A stretch of DNA of 20,830 bases from a virus. Positions 1-6,454 of this stretch are shown here, in pieces. Position 1 is the stretch's first letter. Each line of letters starts with the position of its first letter. The stretch lies in the IMG/VR virus record IMGVR_UViG_3300043137_000571, positions 1 through 20,830 of that record. One strand, written 5' to 3'. The notes under the pieces were generated by a model. The model made no database searches. It was not told the DNA's origin and saw nothing but the letters and a program-made list of their open reading frames with translations. The translations under genes and the position numbers were made by a program.

Positions 1-237
1 GTTTACTTTGGTGAGTGTTTGCAAATTGATTAGGCGATAGTTCTTTTCTTTCAAATCCCAAACGGTCGCATAACCTAATTCACTTGGGTCATAACTTTTG
101 GGTCGAGCATCGGGTTTCAGACCTTTCTTTACACCAGCTCGAGCAGTGATGTATCTGATTGTGCCATCCTTTTTGAGGAATTCGGCAGAAAAGAATTTGT
201 TACTTTTGATAATTTCGATTGCTTGTTTCTTGTTCAT
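1..237 (-). CDS. Small SH3-barrel-like phage protein (partial, runs off left edge)
   Basis: An ATG at 235-237 opens a frame of 79 codons that stays open to the window edge, so the C-terminus is missing. The product starts MNKKQAIEIIKSNKFFSAEF, continues with a basic stretch (TARAGVKKGLK) and ends in view with TVWDLKEKNYRLINLQT. From memory, this layout (a KDGxxR strand, an AR.GVKKGLK segment, a V.D...YR.INL strand) is that of a small family in Bacteroidota phages annotated as SH3 beta-barrel fold proteins; its biochemical role is unknown to me. The start codon is preceded by AAGACT, the context shared with other genes of this leftward operon. A possible -10-type box lies 20 bp upstream. Moderately sure of the gene, less of the fold. 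Confidence 0.7.
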   Translation of the reverse strand, partial: MNKKQAIEIIKSNKFFSAEFLKKDGTIRYITARAGVKKGLKPDARPKSYDPSELGYATVWDLKEKNYRLINLQTLTKVN

Positions 238-257
238 AGTCTTGTTTATTGGGTATG

Positions 258-265
258 CAAATATA
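258..265 (-). promoter_or_regulatory. Possible -7 box TATATTTG
   Basis: Read on the minus strand this is TATATTTG, a perfect match to the Bacteroidota -7 consensus TAnnTTTG, about 20 bp upstream of the ATG at 237. I see no TTTG at the usual 19-21 bp upstream, so it may only be a weak internal promoter for the leftmost gene, which could equally be read through from the upstream methyltransferase gene. Confidence 0.35.
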
Positions 266-304
266 GTGATTAAGTTGTGTTTATTTACTATTTTTTATCT
301 TTTT

Positions 305-964
305 TTACAAATTTATTATGTAGTTCGAATACTGGTCTGCGATCGCATCGGCAATACCTTGAAAAGTTTTGTTGCGAATCTTCTGTCTTTCGTAAGCAGA
401 TTTGCCTTTGAGCGCATCCATATACCATTGTGCTTGGCGTTTTACTTTGCCCGTTTTTTTATCTGTCCATTCAAAAAATTCACCTTTGTCAACTACATTG
501 GTATGGGTGAGAGTTGGAAGATTTTTTGTCCATAGGCAAGTACTTTTTTGGAATGGGTCTCCGAACTGCCAAGGTTGAATGATTTGATCGGGCTTGCGGA
601 ATAGAGAGGACATAACTCCAATGGGATTCTCAACACATATATGTGGGATAGGCGCATTATACATCTCCATAAAGAAATCATAGGCATCTTGTCTGTCTTG
701 CTCTCTTGTAGGGAATTTATCTTTGAATTCCGGTTTGAACCATCTGTTGCCCGCCAAGGTCAGATATGTGCAAGGTGGGTGAGCGATTAACAAATCCCAT
801 TCGTATGCATTGATCACATTACGCACATCGCATTGGTAGTGATAAGGTGAATTGTCATCTGATGGTTCGATGTCGCAAGAGAATGCGTTATGTCCAAGTT
901 TACGGAAAGCATTTCGAACTGTTCCACTGAATTCACAAGCGATTAATACATTTAGTTTTTTCAT
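305..964 (-). CDS. Phage DNA cytosine-C5 methyltransferase-like protein
   Basis: A 219-residue protein with the order of motifs of C5 methyltransferases. VLIACEFSGTVRNAF (residues 6-20) resembles the SAM-binding motif I. AHPPCTYL (61-68) carries the Pro-Cys dipeptide of the catalytic motif IV. VENP (111-114) takes the place of motif VI (ENV in classical enzymes). The C-terminal half lacks an obvious target-recognition domain and motif X, so it is short for the family. Proteins with this CEFSG / HPPCTYL / ENP pattern are common in phages and usually annotated as DNA cytosine methyltransferases, although activity is rarely tested. The ATG has AAAACT just upstream and follows the 73-residue gene by 12 bp, so it is probably read from the operon promoter at 3121-3153. 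It is distinct from the second C5 methyltransferase locus at 8479-9465. Confidence 0.75.
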   Translation of the reverse strand: MKKLNVLIACEFSGTVRNAFRKLGHNAFSCDIEPSDDNSPYHYQCDVRNVINAYEWDLLIAHPPCTYLTLAGNRWFKPEFKDKFPTREQDRQDAYDFFMEMYNAPIPHICVENPIGVMSSLFRKPDQIIQPWQFGDPFQKSTCLWTKNLPTLTHTNVVDKGEFFEWTDKKTGKVKRQAQWYMDALKGKSAYERQKIRNKTFQGIADAIADQYSNYIINL

Positions 965-976
965 AGTTTTTTTTGT

Positions 977-1198
977 TTAGCAAGCGATTAATTGGTGATT
1001 GATTTCTTCAGGTGTTTCTTTTACAAGGGTTGCGTTAAATCCGCCCAATGCCCAATGTATTCTTGTCAAATCCATCTTGAAGTTTTCTTGATATGCTTCG
1101 TAAAATTTTTTGATGTGATGAGCGTTGACATAGATTGTTTTTTCTACAACATTGCCTTGAATAGTAAGGTTTAATTCTGTTAATTTTAAAAAGTTCAT
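977..1198 (-). CDS. Small FlbD-like protein of unknown function
   Basis: A 73-residue protein: two beta-rich stretches (MNFLKLTELNLTI; KTIYVNAHHIKKFYEAY) and a short segment ending in VKETPEEI. This pattern (NFxKLT, a YVN.xHI strand, then GG...VKETPEEI) resembles small phage and bacterial proteins often labelled FlbD-like, whose function is not established. It lies 4 bp downstream of the preceding cysteine-rich gene and 12 bp upstream of the methyltransferase gene, so it is an internal operon gene. Its start codon carries the AAAACTATGAA context. Confidence 0.65.
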   Translation of the reverse strand: MNFLKLTELNLTIQGNVVEKTIYVNAHHIKKFYEAYQENFKMDLTRIHWALGGFNATLVKETPEEINHQLIAC

Positions 1199-1202
1199 AG
1201 TT

Positions 1203-1919
1203 TTAATGTTCTAAAATGATTACTGATTTTGTACCTTTTCCTTTTGTCCCGGAACACAAACCACATTTCGAGCAGTTCGATTTGAATCCCATCTCAGAGG
1301 ATGCTGGGCAAGAAATGAATTTTGCAATTGGCGATGGCGATGCAACAAAGGATCGATAACCGATGAGTGTTGCAATGCGCTCTTCATCTTCAGTATGGGT
1401 AGATGCCATAAAGAAAGGAGCGAATTCGGGTTTCTTTTTCCATTGGTGGGTATATCCCGTCCAAGATTTTGCTACATTACAGATGCGCTCCACCAACTCG
1501 AGAGGTAAAAGTGATGGCTCACCATATGTGCCGAATCTCACATAAAGATTTTGACATAGTAACACAATTTTGTCATAATCCAATGGAGACAATTTTGGGA
1601 TGTCATCGAATGATGTGTAGGTCTTACCGATTGAACGGAGCGAGGATAGGAATCCGCTGTATTGCATCATTTTGTGAGTGTAGCAAGCAGAAAGTTTTGC
1701 GCCATTACTTACTGCAAATGGACAATCCATACAGACCTTGCCATCAGCAGAAAAGAATTCTTTCATCGATGTCTGTCTTTGGGCGATTTCGAACTGCTCT
1801 CTGCTGTAGTGAGATGTTTGCACAATTTTCTCATCAGATTCTGCAATCTTTTTGTTGGTAGTCTTACCGAATGTAATTACGGTGAGTATGTCGTTTTGGG
1901 TAAAGATTAATTTTTTCAT
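1203..1919 (-). CDS. Conserved phage protein with CxxC clusters, function unknown
   Basis: The frame extends further upstream, but the ATG at 1919 (protein start MKKLIFTQNDILTVITFGKT) is the likely start: it avoids overlap with the 70-residue gene and sits after an A-rich leader. The 238-residue product has a first cysteine cluster CMDCPF, then C in SACYTH. A central motif follows with VRFGTYGEPSLLPLELVERIC and SWTGYTHQW, and the C-terminal cluster is CPASSEMGFKSNCSKCGLCSG. The Cys spacing (CxxC and CxxCGLC) suggests bound zinc or an iron-sulfur cluster. I recall phage proteins of unknown function with the combined R.G.YG.P ... TGYTHQW signature. No catalytic role can be assigned from the sequence. 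Sits in the leftward operon 4 bp before the 73-residue gene. Confidence 0.7.
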   Translation of the reverse strand: MKKLIFTQNDILTVITFGKTTNKKIAESDEKIVQTSHYSREQFEIAQRQTSMKEFFSADGKVCMDCPFAVSNGAKLSACYTHKMMQYSGFLSSLRSIGKTYTSFDDIPKLSPLDYDKIVLLCQNLYVRFGTYGEPSLLPLELVERICNVAKSWTGYTHQWKKKPEFAPFFMASTHTEDEERIATLIGYRSFVASPSPIAKFISCPASSEMGFKSNCSKCGLCSGTKGKGTKSVIILEH

Positions 1920-1929
1920 TTCTGTTTTT

Positions 1930-2142
1930 TTACATTTCGTGTTGGTATTCAAAAAAGGCAATTTTAAACTCTTCAAAATCCATCCATTCAGATTCACCCA
2001 AGATAAATCTTGCTGTACCATCTGTCCAGGGGTAGACCTCTCTGATTTTTGAGACGTTCTTGCATCGGGTTATTGCATCCAATGTATCGTGACATTGGAT
2101 GGTGGTGATTTTGTTATCTGATAGAATTTCGAAGGTCTTCAT
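1930..2142 (-). CDS. Hypothetical 70-residue protein
   Basis: Small acidic protein, starting MKTFEILSDNKITTIQCHD and ending EEFKIAFFEYQHEM. I recognise no family. Support for it being a real gene comes from gene order: its ATG overlaps the stop of the upstream 31-codon gene in an ATGA arrangement (2139-2142), which usually means translational coupling, and the next gene starts 10 bp downstream. Predicted soluble, mixed alpha/beta. Confidence 0.6.
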   Translation of the reverse strand: MKTFEILSDNKITTIQCHDTLDAITRCKNVSKIREVYPWTDGTARFILGESEWMDFEEFKIAFFEYQHEM

Positions 2143-2234
2143 TTCTCAATATGTTTTCTTAAAAGGTGATCAACAATCCCCAATCCGATGAGGACAATAA
2201 AAGATAGCATTCCGAAAGCGATGGCAAATTCCAT
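2139..2234 (-). CDS. 31-residue single-pass membrane microprotein
   Basis: ATG at 2234, TGA at 2139-2141, whose last bases overlap the ATG of the next gene (ATGA). The peptide begins MEFAIAFGMLSFIVLIGLGI and ends in a basic tail (DHLLRKHIEK): one hydrophobic helix of about 17-18 residues with a positively charged C-terminus, typical of tiny inner-membrane peptides. Function unknown. In phages, peptides of this form can act in superinfection exclusion or lysis timing, but nothing here shows that. The ATGA coupling and the clean hydrophobic/charged split are the grounds for calling it. Confidence 0.5.
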   Translation of the reverse strand: MEFAIAFGMLSFIVLIGLGIVDHLLRKHIEK

Positions 2235-2251
2235 GTCTGTGAGAGTTGTTG

Positions 2252-2413
2252 TTATTTGGTTTGGGTCTCAGATTGTAAAACAATGTAGAGAGAGAATACA
2301 CAAAGGACAAGAGACAACAATGCTCCATAGACATCCATAGTGAATACTGCATAGGCAAAGTTGCACATAGATAAAATTGCAAGGACGAAAAAGAAATAGA
2401 TTTGAGATTTCAT
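2252..2413 (-). CDS. 53-residue double-pass membrane protein
   Basis: ATG at 2413 in the operon's usual start context (AAGACTATGAAA), TAA at 2252-2254. The product starts MKSQIYFFFVLAILSMCNFA and contains two hydrophobic stretches (about residues 5-23 and 28-46) separated by TMDVYG, ending in SETQTK. It could be a small integral membrane protein with two helices, or the first stretch could be a signal peptide (a possible AxA site at AYA, residues 20-22). No family recognised. The gene lies between the 103-residue gene and the 31-residue microprotein, 17 bp before the latter. Confidence 0.55.
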   Translation of the reverse strand: MKSQIYFFFVLAILSMCNFAYAVFTMDVYGALLSLVLCVFSLYIVLQSETQTK

Positions 2414-2436
2414 AGTCTTATTTGGGTTTAGATGGT

Positions 2437-2748
2437 TTAAAATTTAACTGATTTGTATGTGTTGTTTGGGTAGAGGTAGTTGTGAAATACCTTGCCTTTC
2501 GGCATCTGATATCTCACCAACATTTTGTCATTCCATACTGCAACAATTGATGCTGTGCGATTGGCTTGGTTTCTTTCGATGATTACTTCGGGCGATTCGA
2601 ATGTCGGGTCTATCCACTGAACATCTGATACAGCGATAAAGGTAACAACATCGTCAATGGTGATGGCATACTTTCGGTCATACAATGCATCAGAGATTTG
2701 ATTGCAGACAAAGGTCATTCCGTTTTTGAGTTCAACTTTGTAGTTCAT
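2437..2748 (-). CDS. Hypothetical 103-residue protein
   Basis: Starts MNYKVELKNGMTFVCNQ; beta-rich, ending LYPNNTYKSVKF. Segments IIERNQANRTASIVAVWNDK and MLVRYQMPKGKVFHNYLY suggest a small beta-barrel, but I do not recognise the family. The start codon lies in the AAAACTATGAA context shared with other genes of this operon. It begins 26 bp downstream of the 101-residue gene. Confidence 0.6.
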   Translation of the reverse strand: MNYKVELKNGMTFVCNQISDALYDRKYAITIDDVVTFIAVSDVQWIDPTFESPEVIIERNQANRTASIVAVWNDKMLVRYQMPKGKVFHNYLYPNNTYKSVKF

Positions 2749-2774
2749 AGTTTTATGAGTGTTTGGTTTGGGTC

Positions 2775-3080
2775 TCAGATTACATTGATAGATTTGAAAT
2801 AGTCAAGCACATCCCCTATGGTAGTATACTCACCTATATGTTGTTCATCTGTATAATCTGTAGAATTGAATAGAGCAAAGTTCGAATAGTCTCCTCGGTA
2901 GTCAGATGGAAAGAATAACTTATAGGTGATGCCATCGATAGTGAATGTGCAAGATGGTGATTCATCGTTTCCGTAAGAATCATTCACGACCTCACATACT
3001 GATTGAAATTCATAGTTAAGGATGGCGATGCAATTGTCCGCATTTGCATTCCAAAAGAAGGTAGAGATTTGTGTGTTCAT
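2775..3080 (-). CDS. Hypothetical 101-residue protein, first gene of the leftward operon
   Basis: Acidic protein starting MNTQISTFFWNANADNCIAI and ending TTIGDVLDYFKSINVI, with many aromatic and Asp/Ser residues (SDYRGDYSNFALFNSTDYTD). No recognised domain. It is the promoter-proximal gene of the operon: a strong Bacteroidota promoter lies at 3121-3153, giving a leader of about 35 nt. Its stop codon lies inside one of the recurring TGGGTCTC octamers (2769-2776). Confidence 0.6.
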   Translation of the reverse strand: MNTQISTFFWNANADNCIAILNYEFQSVCEVVNDSYGNDESPSCTFTIDGITYKLFFPSDYRGDYSNFALFNSTDYTDEQHIGEYTTIGDVLDYFKSINVI

Positions 3081-3120
3081 ATTGTGGTTTGTTTAGTGAT
3101 TATGTTGTGATTAACGATGG

Positions 3121-3153
3121 CAAAGATAAGTGGATAGTTTTCAGACCACCAAA
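3121..3153 (-). promoter_or_regulatory. Leftward promoter for the 1-3080 operon
   Basis: On the minus strand TTTG (3153-3150), 21 bp spacer, TATCTTTG (3128-3121). This matches the Bacteroidota housekeeping promoter TTTG-N19-21-TAnnTTTG. A start near 3115 would give a leader of about 35 nt before the ATG at 3080. Confidence 0.7.
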
Positions 3154-3367
3154 CATTTTGTGAAAAAAGTTTTGAAAAAGGGGTGAGAAAATGATGGAGC
3201 TTTTACGTCAACCCTTGCAAATACTGGATTTGAGAGCAGAAAAAAAAATTTGAAAAAAAGTGATTCACGAGATATGGATGGATGTATATGGGCAAAAATC
3301 GATGCAAATGATGTGGCGATTGGATGGATGGATTTGGGTGAGATGGATGCTTACTTTCATCTGATGC

Positions 3368-3398
3368 ACATACACAATGCACAGACATACACAATGCA
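3368..3398 (+). repeat. Direct repeat ACATACACAATGCA x2
   Basis: The 14-mer occurs exactly at 3368-3381 and 3385-3398, 17 bp apart start to start. The second copy runs into the TGCATATACATATG repeat. Confidence 0.8.
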
Positions 3399-3471
3399 TA
3401 TACATATGGCGATTTGTTATTGTTTATTTGTTGCGATGCGCTGATGGGTTTATTGTTTGCATATACATATG
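3395..3471 (+). repeat. Direct repeat TGCATATACATATG x2
   Basis: Exact 14-mer at 3395-3408 and 3458-3471, 63 bp apart. The core CATATACATATG is close to palindromic and contains an NdeI-like CATATG; it could be a protein-binding site. Confidence 0.8.
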
Positions 3472-3667
3472 ACCGAACGTGTATGCAATTCCCGATTTGT
3501 TTTGCGCTCTGATATCAATCAAGGCCGAGCGAATGCGGGATGCCATTAAAAATCGCAGAATGCCATTGAGATAGGGGGGACTGTTTTTTTTCGCCACCTC
3601 ATCGATCCGTAACGTTACATTACCACCACCACTCGCACAAACTATGCTGAATATACTAGGGGGGGGC

Positions 3668-3735
3668 TATTTTTTACCGAGCGGTATTATACCAAGGAGT
3701 ATTATACCAGGGGGTATATTTTTTACCGAGCGGTA
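3668..3735 (+). repeat. 19-bp direct repeat with palindrome TACCG-AG-CGGTA, two copies
   Basis: TATTTTTTACCGAGCGGTA occurs exactly at 3668-3686 and 3717-3735 (49 bp start to start). Each copy ends in the inverted repeat TACCG-AG-CGGTA preceded by six T. Between them, TATTATACCA is repeated at 3685-3694 and 3700-3709, and GGTAT-T-ATACC (3683-3693) forms a second inverted repeat overlapping the first. The layout resembles a tandem operator or iteron cluster. Confidence 0.8.
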
Positions 3736-3900
3736 CATTCGTGCAGCAGTTGTTGCATGAATTTTTCCATTTTTGCCATGCACTCTAGTGTTTTGGGTCT
3801 CAACACGGCATTTTGGCAGACCAACTAAAGAAAACTATAATTATGCAGCAGCTTGTTCCACAAATATTTGCCACTTTTTCTATTTACTGGCATTTATCAG

Positions 3901-3922
3901 TTGTACTTTAGTTGAACTTTAG
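3901..3922 (+). repeat. Tandem 11-mer TTGwACTTTAG x2
   Basis: TTGTACTTTAG (3901-3911) is followed directly by TTGAACTTTAG (3912-3922) and a partial third start (TTGTTC). It lies 45-66 bp upstream of the fibre promoter, one helical turn per unit, as expected for a cooperative regulator site. Confidence 0.6.
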
Positions 3923-3939
3923 TTGTTCTGAGAATAATG

Positions 3940-3966
3940 GGCGCATCTTATGAAAAGTAGGCGCAT
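3940..3966 (+). repeat. GGCGCAT pair beside the fibre promoter
   Basis: GGCGCAT at 3940-3946 and 3960-3966, 20 bp apart (two helical turns). The second copy abuts the -33 TTTG of the fibre promoter, so a bound protein could repress or activate it. Confidence 0.5.
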
Positions 3967-3997
3967 TTTGACATTTGACGTATTTTCGTTAACTTTG
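3967..3997 (+). promoter_or_regulatory. Promoter of the fibre operon
   Basis: TTTG (3967-3970), 19-bp spacer, TAACTTTG (3990-3997): full match to the Bacteroidota consensus. Only 4 bp separate the -7 box from the ATG at 4002, so the transcript is probably leaderless. Confidence 0.75.
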
Positions 3998-4001
3998 TTC
4001 T

Positions 4002-5966
4002 ATGACATATGGTAGTAGATTAAACTTATCCTTAGACAATTTCAGTCTAGATACAGATCTAATAGAAGTCTTCAGTAAGAAGGCTGGTGTTGTAGGAGTT
4101 ATTCGTCCTAGTCAAATAACACCCAATGGCACTCTTATGGTTCCTCTTCCTCTGGATTCTATTTTACAACAAGTACAAGATAGGGACGGGAATTTAAGTT
4201 CTATCTTCTTATCGACAACATCAATTACAAGTAGGGGTGGCGGAAACATAGCCTCAAATACTGCCTTTGGCGATAGTGCTCTGGAAGCAAACACAACTGG
4301 AGCAAGTAATACAGCCATTGGTTTAAATGCGTTATTAAGCAACGTAACGGGTAATAACAACACCGCAGTAGGTTATACTGCATTAAACTCCACCACCGCC
4401 AACAATAACACAGCAGTAGGTTTTGAGGCAGGGTTTAGTAATACGAGTGGACAGAACAATGTAGCAAATGGATTTAGAAGCCTCCGCAATAATACTACGG
4501 GTAATAGTATCGTAGCGGTTGGTTCGAATGCGTTACAAAACAACACCGCCTCCAACAACACCGCAGTAGGTTTTGAGTCAGCGTTTACTAATACGAGTGG
4601 AGCAGGAATCACGGCTATCGGTTATCAAGCGTTGAAATTAAATACGGGCACAAATAATACTGCGGTTGGTACATCTACTTTGCCATCAAATACTACTGGT
4701 GGTAATAATTCCGCTTTAGGATCTTTTTCTTTATTTCTTAATACAGTAGGCTCTGGTAACACAGCCATTGGCGGAACTTCTTTATCGGCCAACGTAACGG
4801 GTAGTAGCAATACGGCTGTTGGTAGAAGTGCTTTGGCGTCAAACACCGCATCCGACAACACCGCAGTAGGTTTTGAGGCAGGTTTTAGTAATACGAGTGG
4901 AATAAACATAACTGCTGTAGGATATCAAGCGTTACGTAGTTCAACAGGAAGTGACAATACAGCTGTAGGTTATGCCTGTTTAACAGCTAACACAACAGGA
5001 GGAGGCAATACTGCATTAGGCAGAAATTCTTTACTAGCTAACACGACAGGTGCTAATAATACATCAATAGGAAATGCTTCTTTAATTGATAATACATCAG
5101 GAAGTAACAACGTAGCAGTAGGTCGTAGCGCACTGAACTCAAACACCGCATCCAACAACACAGCAGTAGGATTTGAGGCGGCTACAACGAATAGTACTGG
5201 AATAAACATAACTGCTGTAGGATATCAGGCTTTGAGATTGAGTACAGGAAATAATAATACTGCTTTGGGAAATTCTGCACTTGCGGCAAATACAACGGCA
5301 GCAAATAATACTGCAATTGGTAGTTCTGCTTTATTATTAAATTCAACAGGTAACAACAATACAGCAATTGGTCAGAGTACTATGTTTTCAAATACTACAG
5401 GAGCAAGTAATACTGCAATAGGATTACAAGCGTTAGGATCAAATGTATCAGGTAGTAACAACTTGGCTATAGGACAAAATGCTTTATATAATAACACCGC
5501 AGGAACCAACATTGCAGTAGGTCACGAAGCAGCGTTTACCAATACAAGCGGAACAGGTATCACAGCTATCGGGTATCAAGCGTTAAGATTGAGTACAGGA
5601 AATAATAATACTGCTTTGGGAAATTCTGCACTTGCCGCAAACACAACAGGTGCAAATAATACTGCAATTGGTAGTTCTGCACTAGTGTCAACTACAACAG
5701 GTAATAGTAATACGGCAATTGGAAATGCTGCTTTGCAAAACAATACAACAGGTAGTAGTAATACAGCAATAGGTCATACTACTCAATCAGGAAACTTCAG
5801 TGCTTCAATTATTCTTGGAAGAGACGCTACTGCAACCGCTTCAAATCAATTTGTAGTTGGTAGTACTGGCTACAACGCAGGTGCAGTAACAACAGAAACT
5901 GCTGTACAAACAAAAACTTGGAGTGTAATAATTAATGGAGTAGCACAAAAAATCTTACTAGCATAA
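4002..5966 (+). CDS. Repetitive phage fibre/adhesin (YadA-head-like repeats)
   Basis: A 654-residue protein. Residues 1 to about 83 form a non-repetitive head (MTYGSRLNLSLDNFSLDTDL...) that may anchor it to the virion. Residues about 84-600 consist of some thirty repeats of 16-17 residues with the pattern NTA-I/V-G-xx-AL-xx-NTTG-xx, the pattern of left-handed beta-roll head repeats in trimeric autotransporter adhesins and phage fibres. The last 60 residues (FSASIILGRDATATASNQFVVG..., ending VIINGVAQKILLA) look like a capping domain. No intramolecular chaperone (S74) signature is visible. Every third repeat starts a 50-residue super-repeat (FEA.F.NTSG.xIT.xGYQAL), seen as exact 150/300-nt spacing in the DNA. 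Likely role: host-surface binding. It overlaps the next gene by one base (TAATG). The ATG at 4002 is fixed by the promoter. Confidence 0.8.
   Translation: MTYGSRLNLSLDNFSLDTDLIEVFSKKAGVVGVIRPSQITPNGTLMVPLPLDSILQQVQDRDGNLSSIFLSTTSITSRGGGNIASNTAFGDSALEANTTGASNTAIGLNALLSNVTGNNNTAVGYTALNSTTANNNTAVGFEAGFSNTSGQNNVANGFRSLRNNTTGNSIVAVGSNALQNNTASNNTAVGFESAFTNTSGAGITAIGYQALKLNTGTNNTAVGTSTLPSNTTGGNNSALGSFSLFLNTVGSGNTAIGGTSLSANVTGSSNTAVGRSALASNTASDNTAVGFEAGFSNTSGINITAVGYQALRSSTGSDNTAVGYACLTANTTGGGNTALGRNSLLANTTGANNTSIGNASLIDNTSGSNNVAVGRSALNSNTASNNTAVGFEAATTNSTGINITAVGYQALRLSTGNNNTALGNSALAANTTAANNTAIGSSALLLNSTGNNNTAIGQSTMFSNTTGASNTAIGLQALGSNVSGSNNLAIGQNALYNNTAGTNIAVGHEAAFTNTSGTGITAIGYQALRLSTGNNNTALGNSALAANTTGANNTAIGSSALVSTTTGNSNTAIGNAALQNNTTGSSNTAIGHTTQSGNFSASIILGRDATATASNQFVVGSTGYNAGAVTTETAVQTKTWSVIINGVAQKILLA
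4411..5645 (+). repeat. 150-nt-register DNA repeats inside the fibre gene
   Basis: The segment GCAGTAGGnTTTGAGxCxG recurs near 4413, 4563, 4863 and 5163 (spacings 150, 300, 300) and in diverged form at 5514 (351 later). A segment of over 100 nt around 5220-5335 is nearly identical to that around 5571-5686. These long same-strand repeats could recombine and change the fibre length by whole 50-residue blocks. Confidence 0.75.
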
Positions 5967-6292
5967 TGGAAACAATATATAAATGGGAAGTTACCTCACT
6001 CTATACAGTGAGTACTCCAGAACAAGGATTCGTAGTGAACGCAGGCTACAAGGTATCGGGAAACGATGGCACTTACTCTAGTGAGATGAGTTCTATGATC
6101 TCCTTCTCCTTTATAGAAGGTCAAACAGTAATTCCTTTTGATTCCTTAACAGAGGAAGTAGTCCTTTCTTGGATTCAATCTGAATTAGGAGAAAATGGCG
6201 TTATCTCTATTACTTCTACTATTGACGGACAAATTGAAAGTCAAAAGAATCCTCCTACATCACCGGAGATTACTCCTCTACCTTGGAGCTGA
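5966..6292 (+). CDS. Small fibre-associated protein, function unknown
   Basis: A 108-residue acidic protein, starting METIYKWEVTSLYTVSTPEQ, with NAGYKVSGNDGTYSS in the middle and a Pro-rich end (NPPTSPEITPLPWS). Its ATG overlaps the fibre stop (TAATG), so it is translationally coupled to the fibre gene. I recall similar small proteins (Y.W....Y.......VV..GYKVSG.DG.Y, a WIQ..LGE segment, LPW at the end) next to structural genes of phages, with no known function. Candidates: chaperone or tip protein for the fibre. The stop is followed by a TGGGTCTC octamer (reverse) and, 20 bp later, a terminator. Confidence 0.7.
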   Translation: METIYKWEVTSLYTVSTPEQGFVVNAGYKVSGNDGTYSSEMSSMISFSFIEGQTVIPFDSLTEEVVLSWIQSELGENGVISITSTIDGQIESQKNPPTSPEITPLPWS

Positions 6293-6312
6293 GACCCATT
6301 CTAAATTAACTT

Positions 6313-6341
6313 AAGGGGTTGCTGAAAGGCAGCCCTTTTTT
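6313..6341 (+). terminator. Rho-independent terminator of the fibre operon
   Basis: AAGGG-(G)-TTGC / GCAGCCCTT with a six-base loop (TGAAAG) and one bulged G, followed by a T run. It ends 20-50 bp after the 108-residue gene and just before the 3' end of the convergent RNA cluster. Confidence 0.8.
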
Positions 6342-6346
6342 ATTTG

Positions 6347-6453
6347 TAAGCCAAGGGGGGATTCGAACCCTCAGTTCCTAAGTCTATGAATTTCACATAT
6401 TTCGGAGGCCCATCTCTGGGGTAACCCCGCTTCGGATATACGACACTTGGCTT
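6347..6453 (-). tRNA. tRNA-like gene, about 107 nt, isotype unclear
   Basis: On the minus strand an 8-bp acceptor AAGCCAAG / CTTGGCTT closes the unit. T8-G9 follow, and the T-arm GAGGG-TTCGAAT-CCCCC has a canonical T-loop. Discriminator A is followed by CA, so no CCA is encoded. The part between acceptor and T-arm is about 68 nt, far more than class I and more than class II tRNAs. Its D-arm lacks the TGGCG start seen in its neighbours. It contains the hairpins GGGG-TTA-CCCC, TATG-TGAAATT-CATA (7-nt loop but no U at position 33) and CTTAG-GAA-CTGAG, which could be a long variable arm. The T-arm and acceptor are clear; which hairpin is the anticodon arm is not, so I give no amino acid. Confidence 0.55.
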
Positions 6454-6454
6454 A

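Larger units (their letters stand above)
3154..3966. other. Repeat-rich gene-free control/origin-like region
   Basis: About 0.8 kb without a convincing gene between two divergent transcription units. It contains several families of exact short repeats (listed separately), ATGGATGG-rich stretches at 3271-3352, a run of eight G at 3659-3666, G-rich/T-rich alternation, and one TGGGTCTC octamer (3794-3801). The short open frames here (for example 3250-3444) are low-complexity and depend on the repeats. Position between divergent units, direct repeats and AT-rich tracts are compatible with a replication origin or a multi-operator control region; I cannot tell which. Confidence 0.55.

Noticed and set aside
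98-535. Hydrophobic 145-codon frame on the plus strand
   Set aside because: It is antisense to the leftmost gene and to the end of the methyltransferase-like gene, both of which have recognisable motifs; the hydrophobic residues come from the complement of their AT-rich codons.
2170-2382. 70-codon minus-strand frame
   Set aside because: It overlaps the 53- and 31-codon membrane-peptide frames in another phase, its product is Cys/His-rich without pattern, and it has no coupling to neighbours.
3250-3444. 64-codon plus-strand frame (and a minus-strand one at 3203-3394)
   Set aside because: Composed of the ATGGATGG and ACATACACA repeats; no start context and no promoter; better explained by the repeat region.
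4300-5700. CRISPR-like regular repeats
   Set aside because: The regular repeats are codons of the fibre protein (16-17 residue units) in one open frame, with no conserved spacer-repeat alternation.
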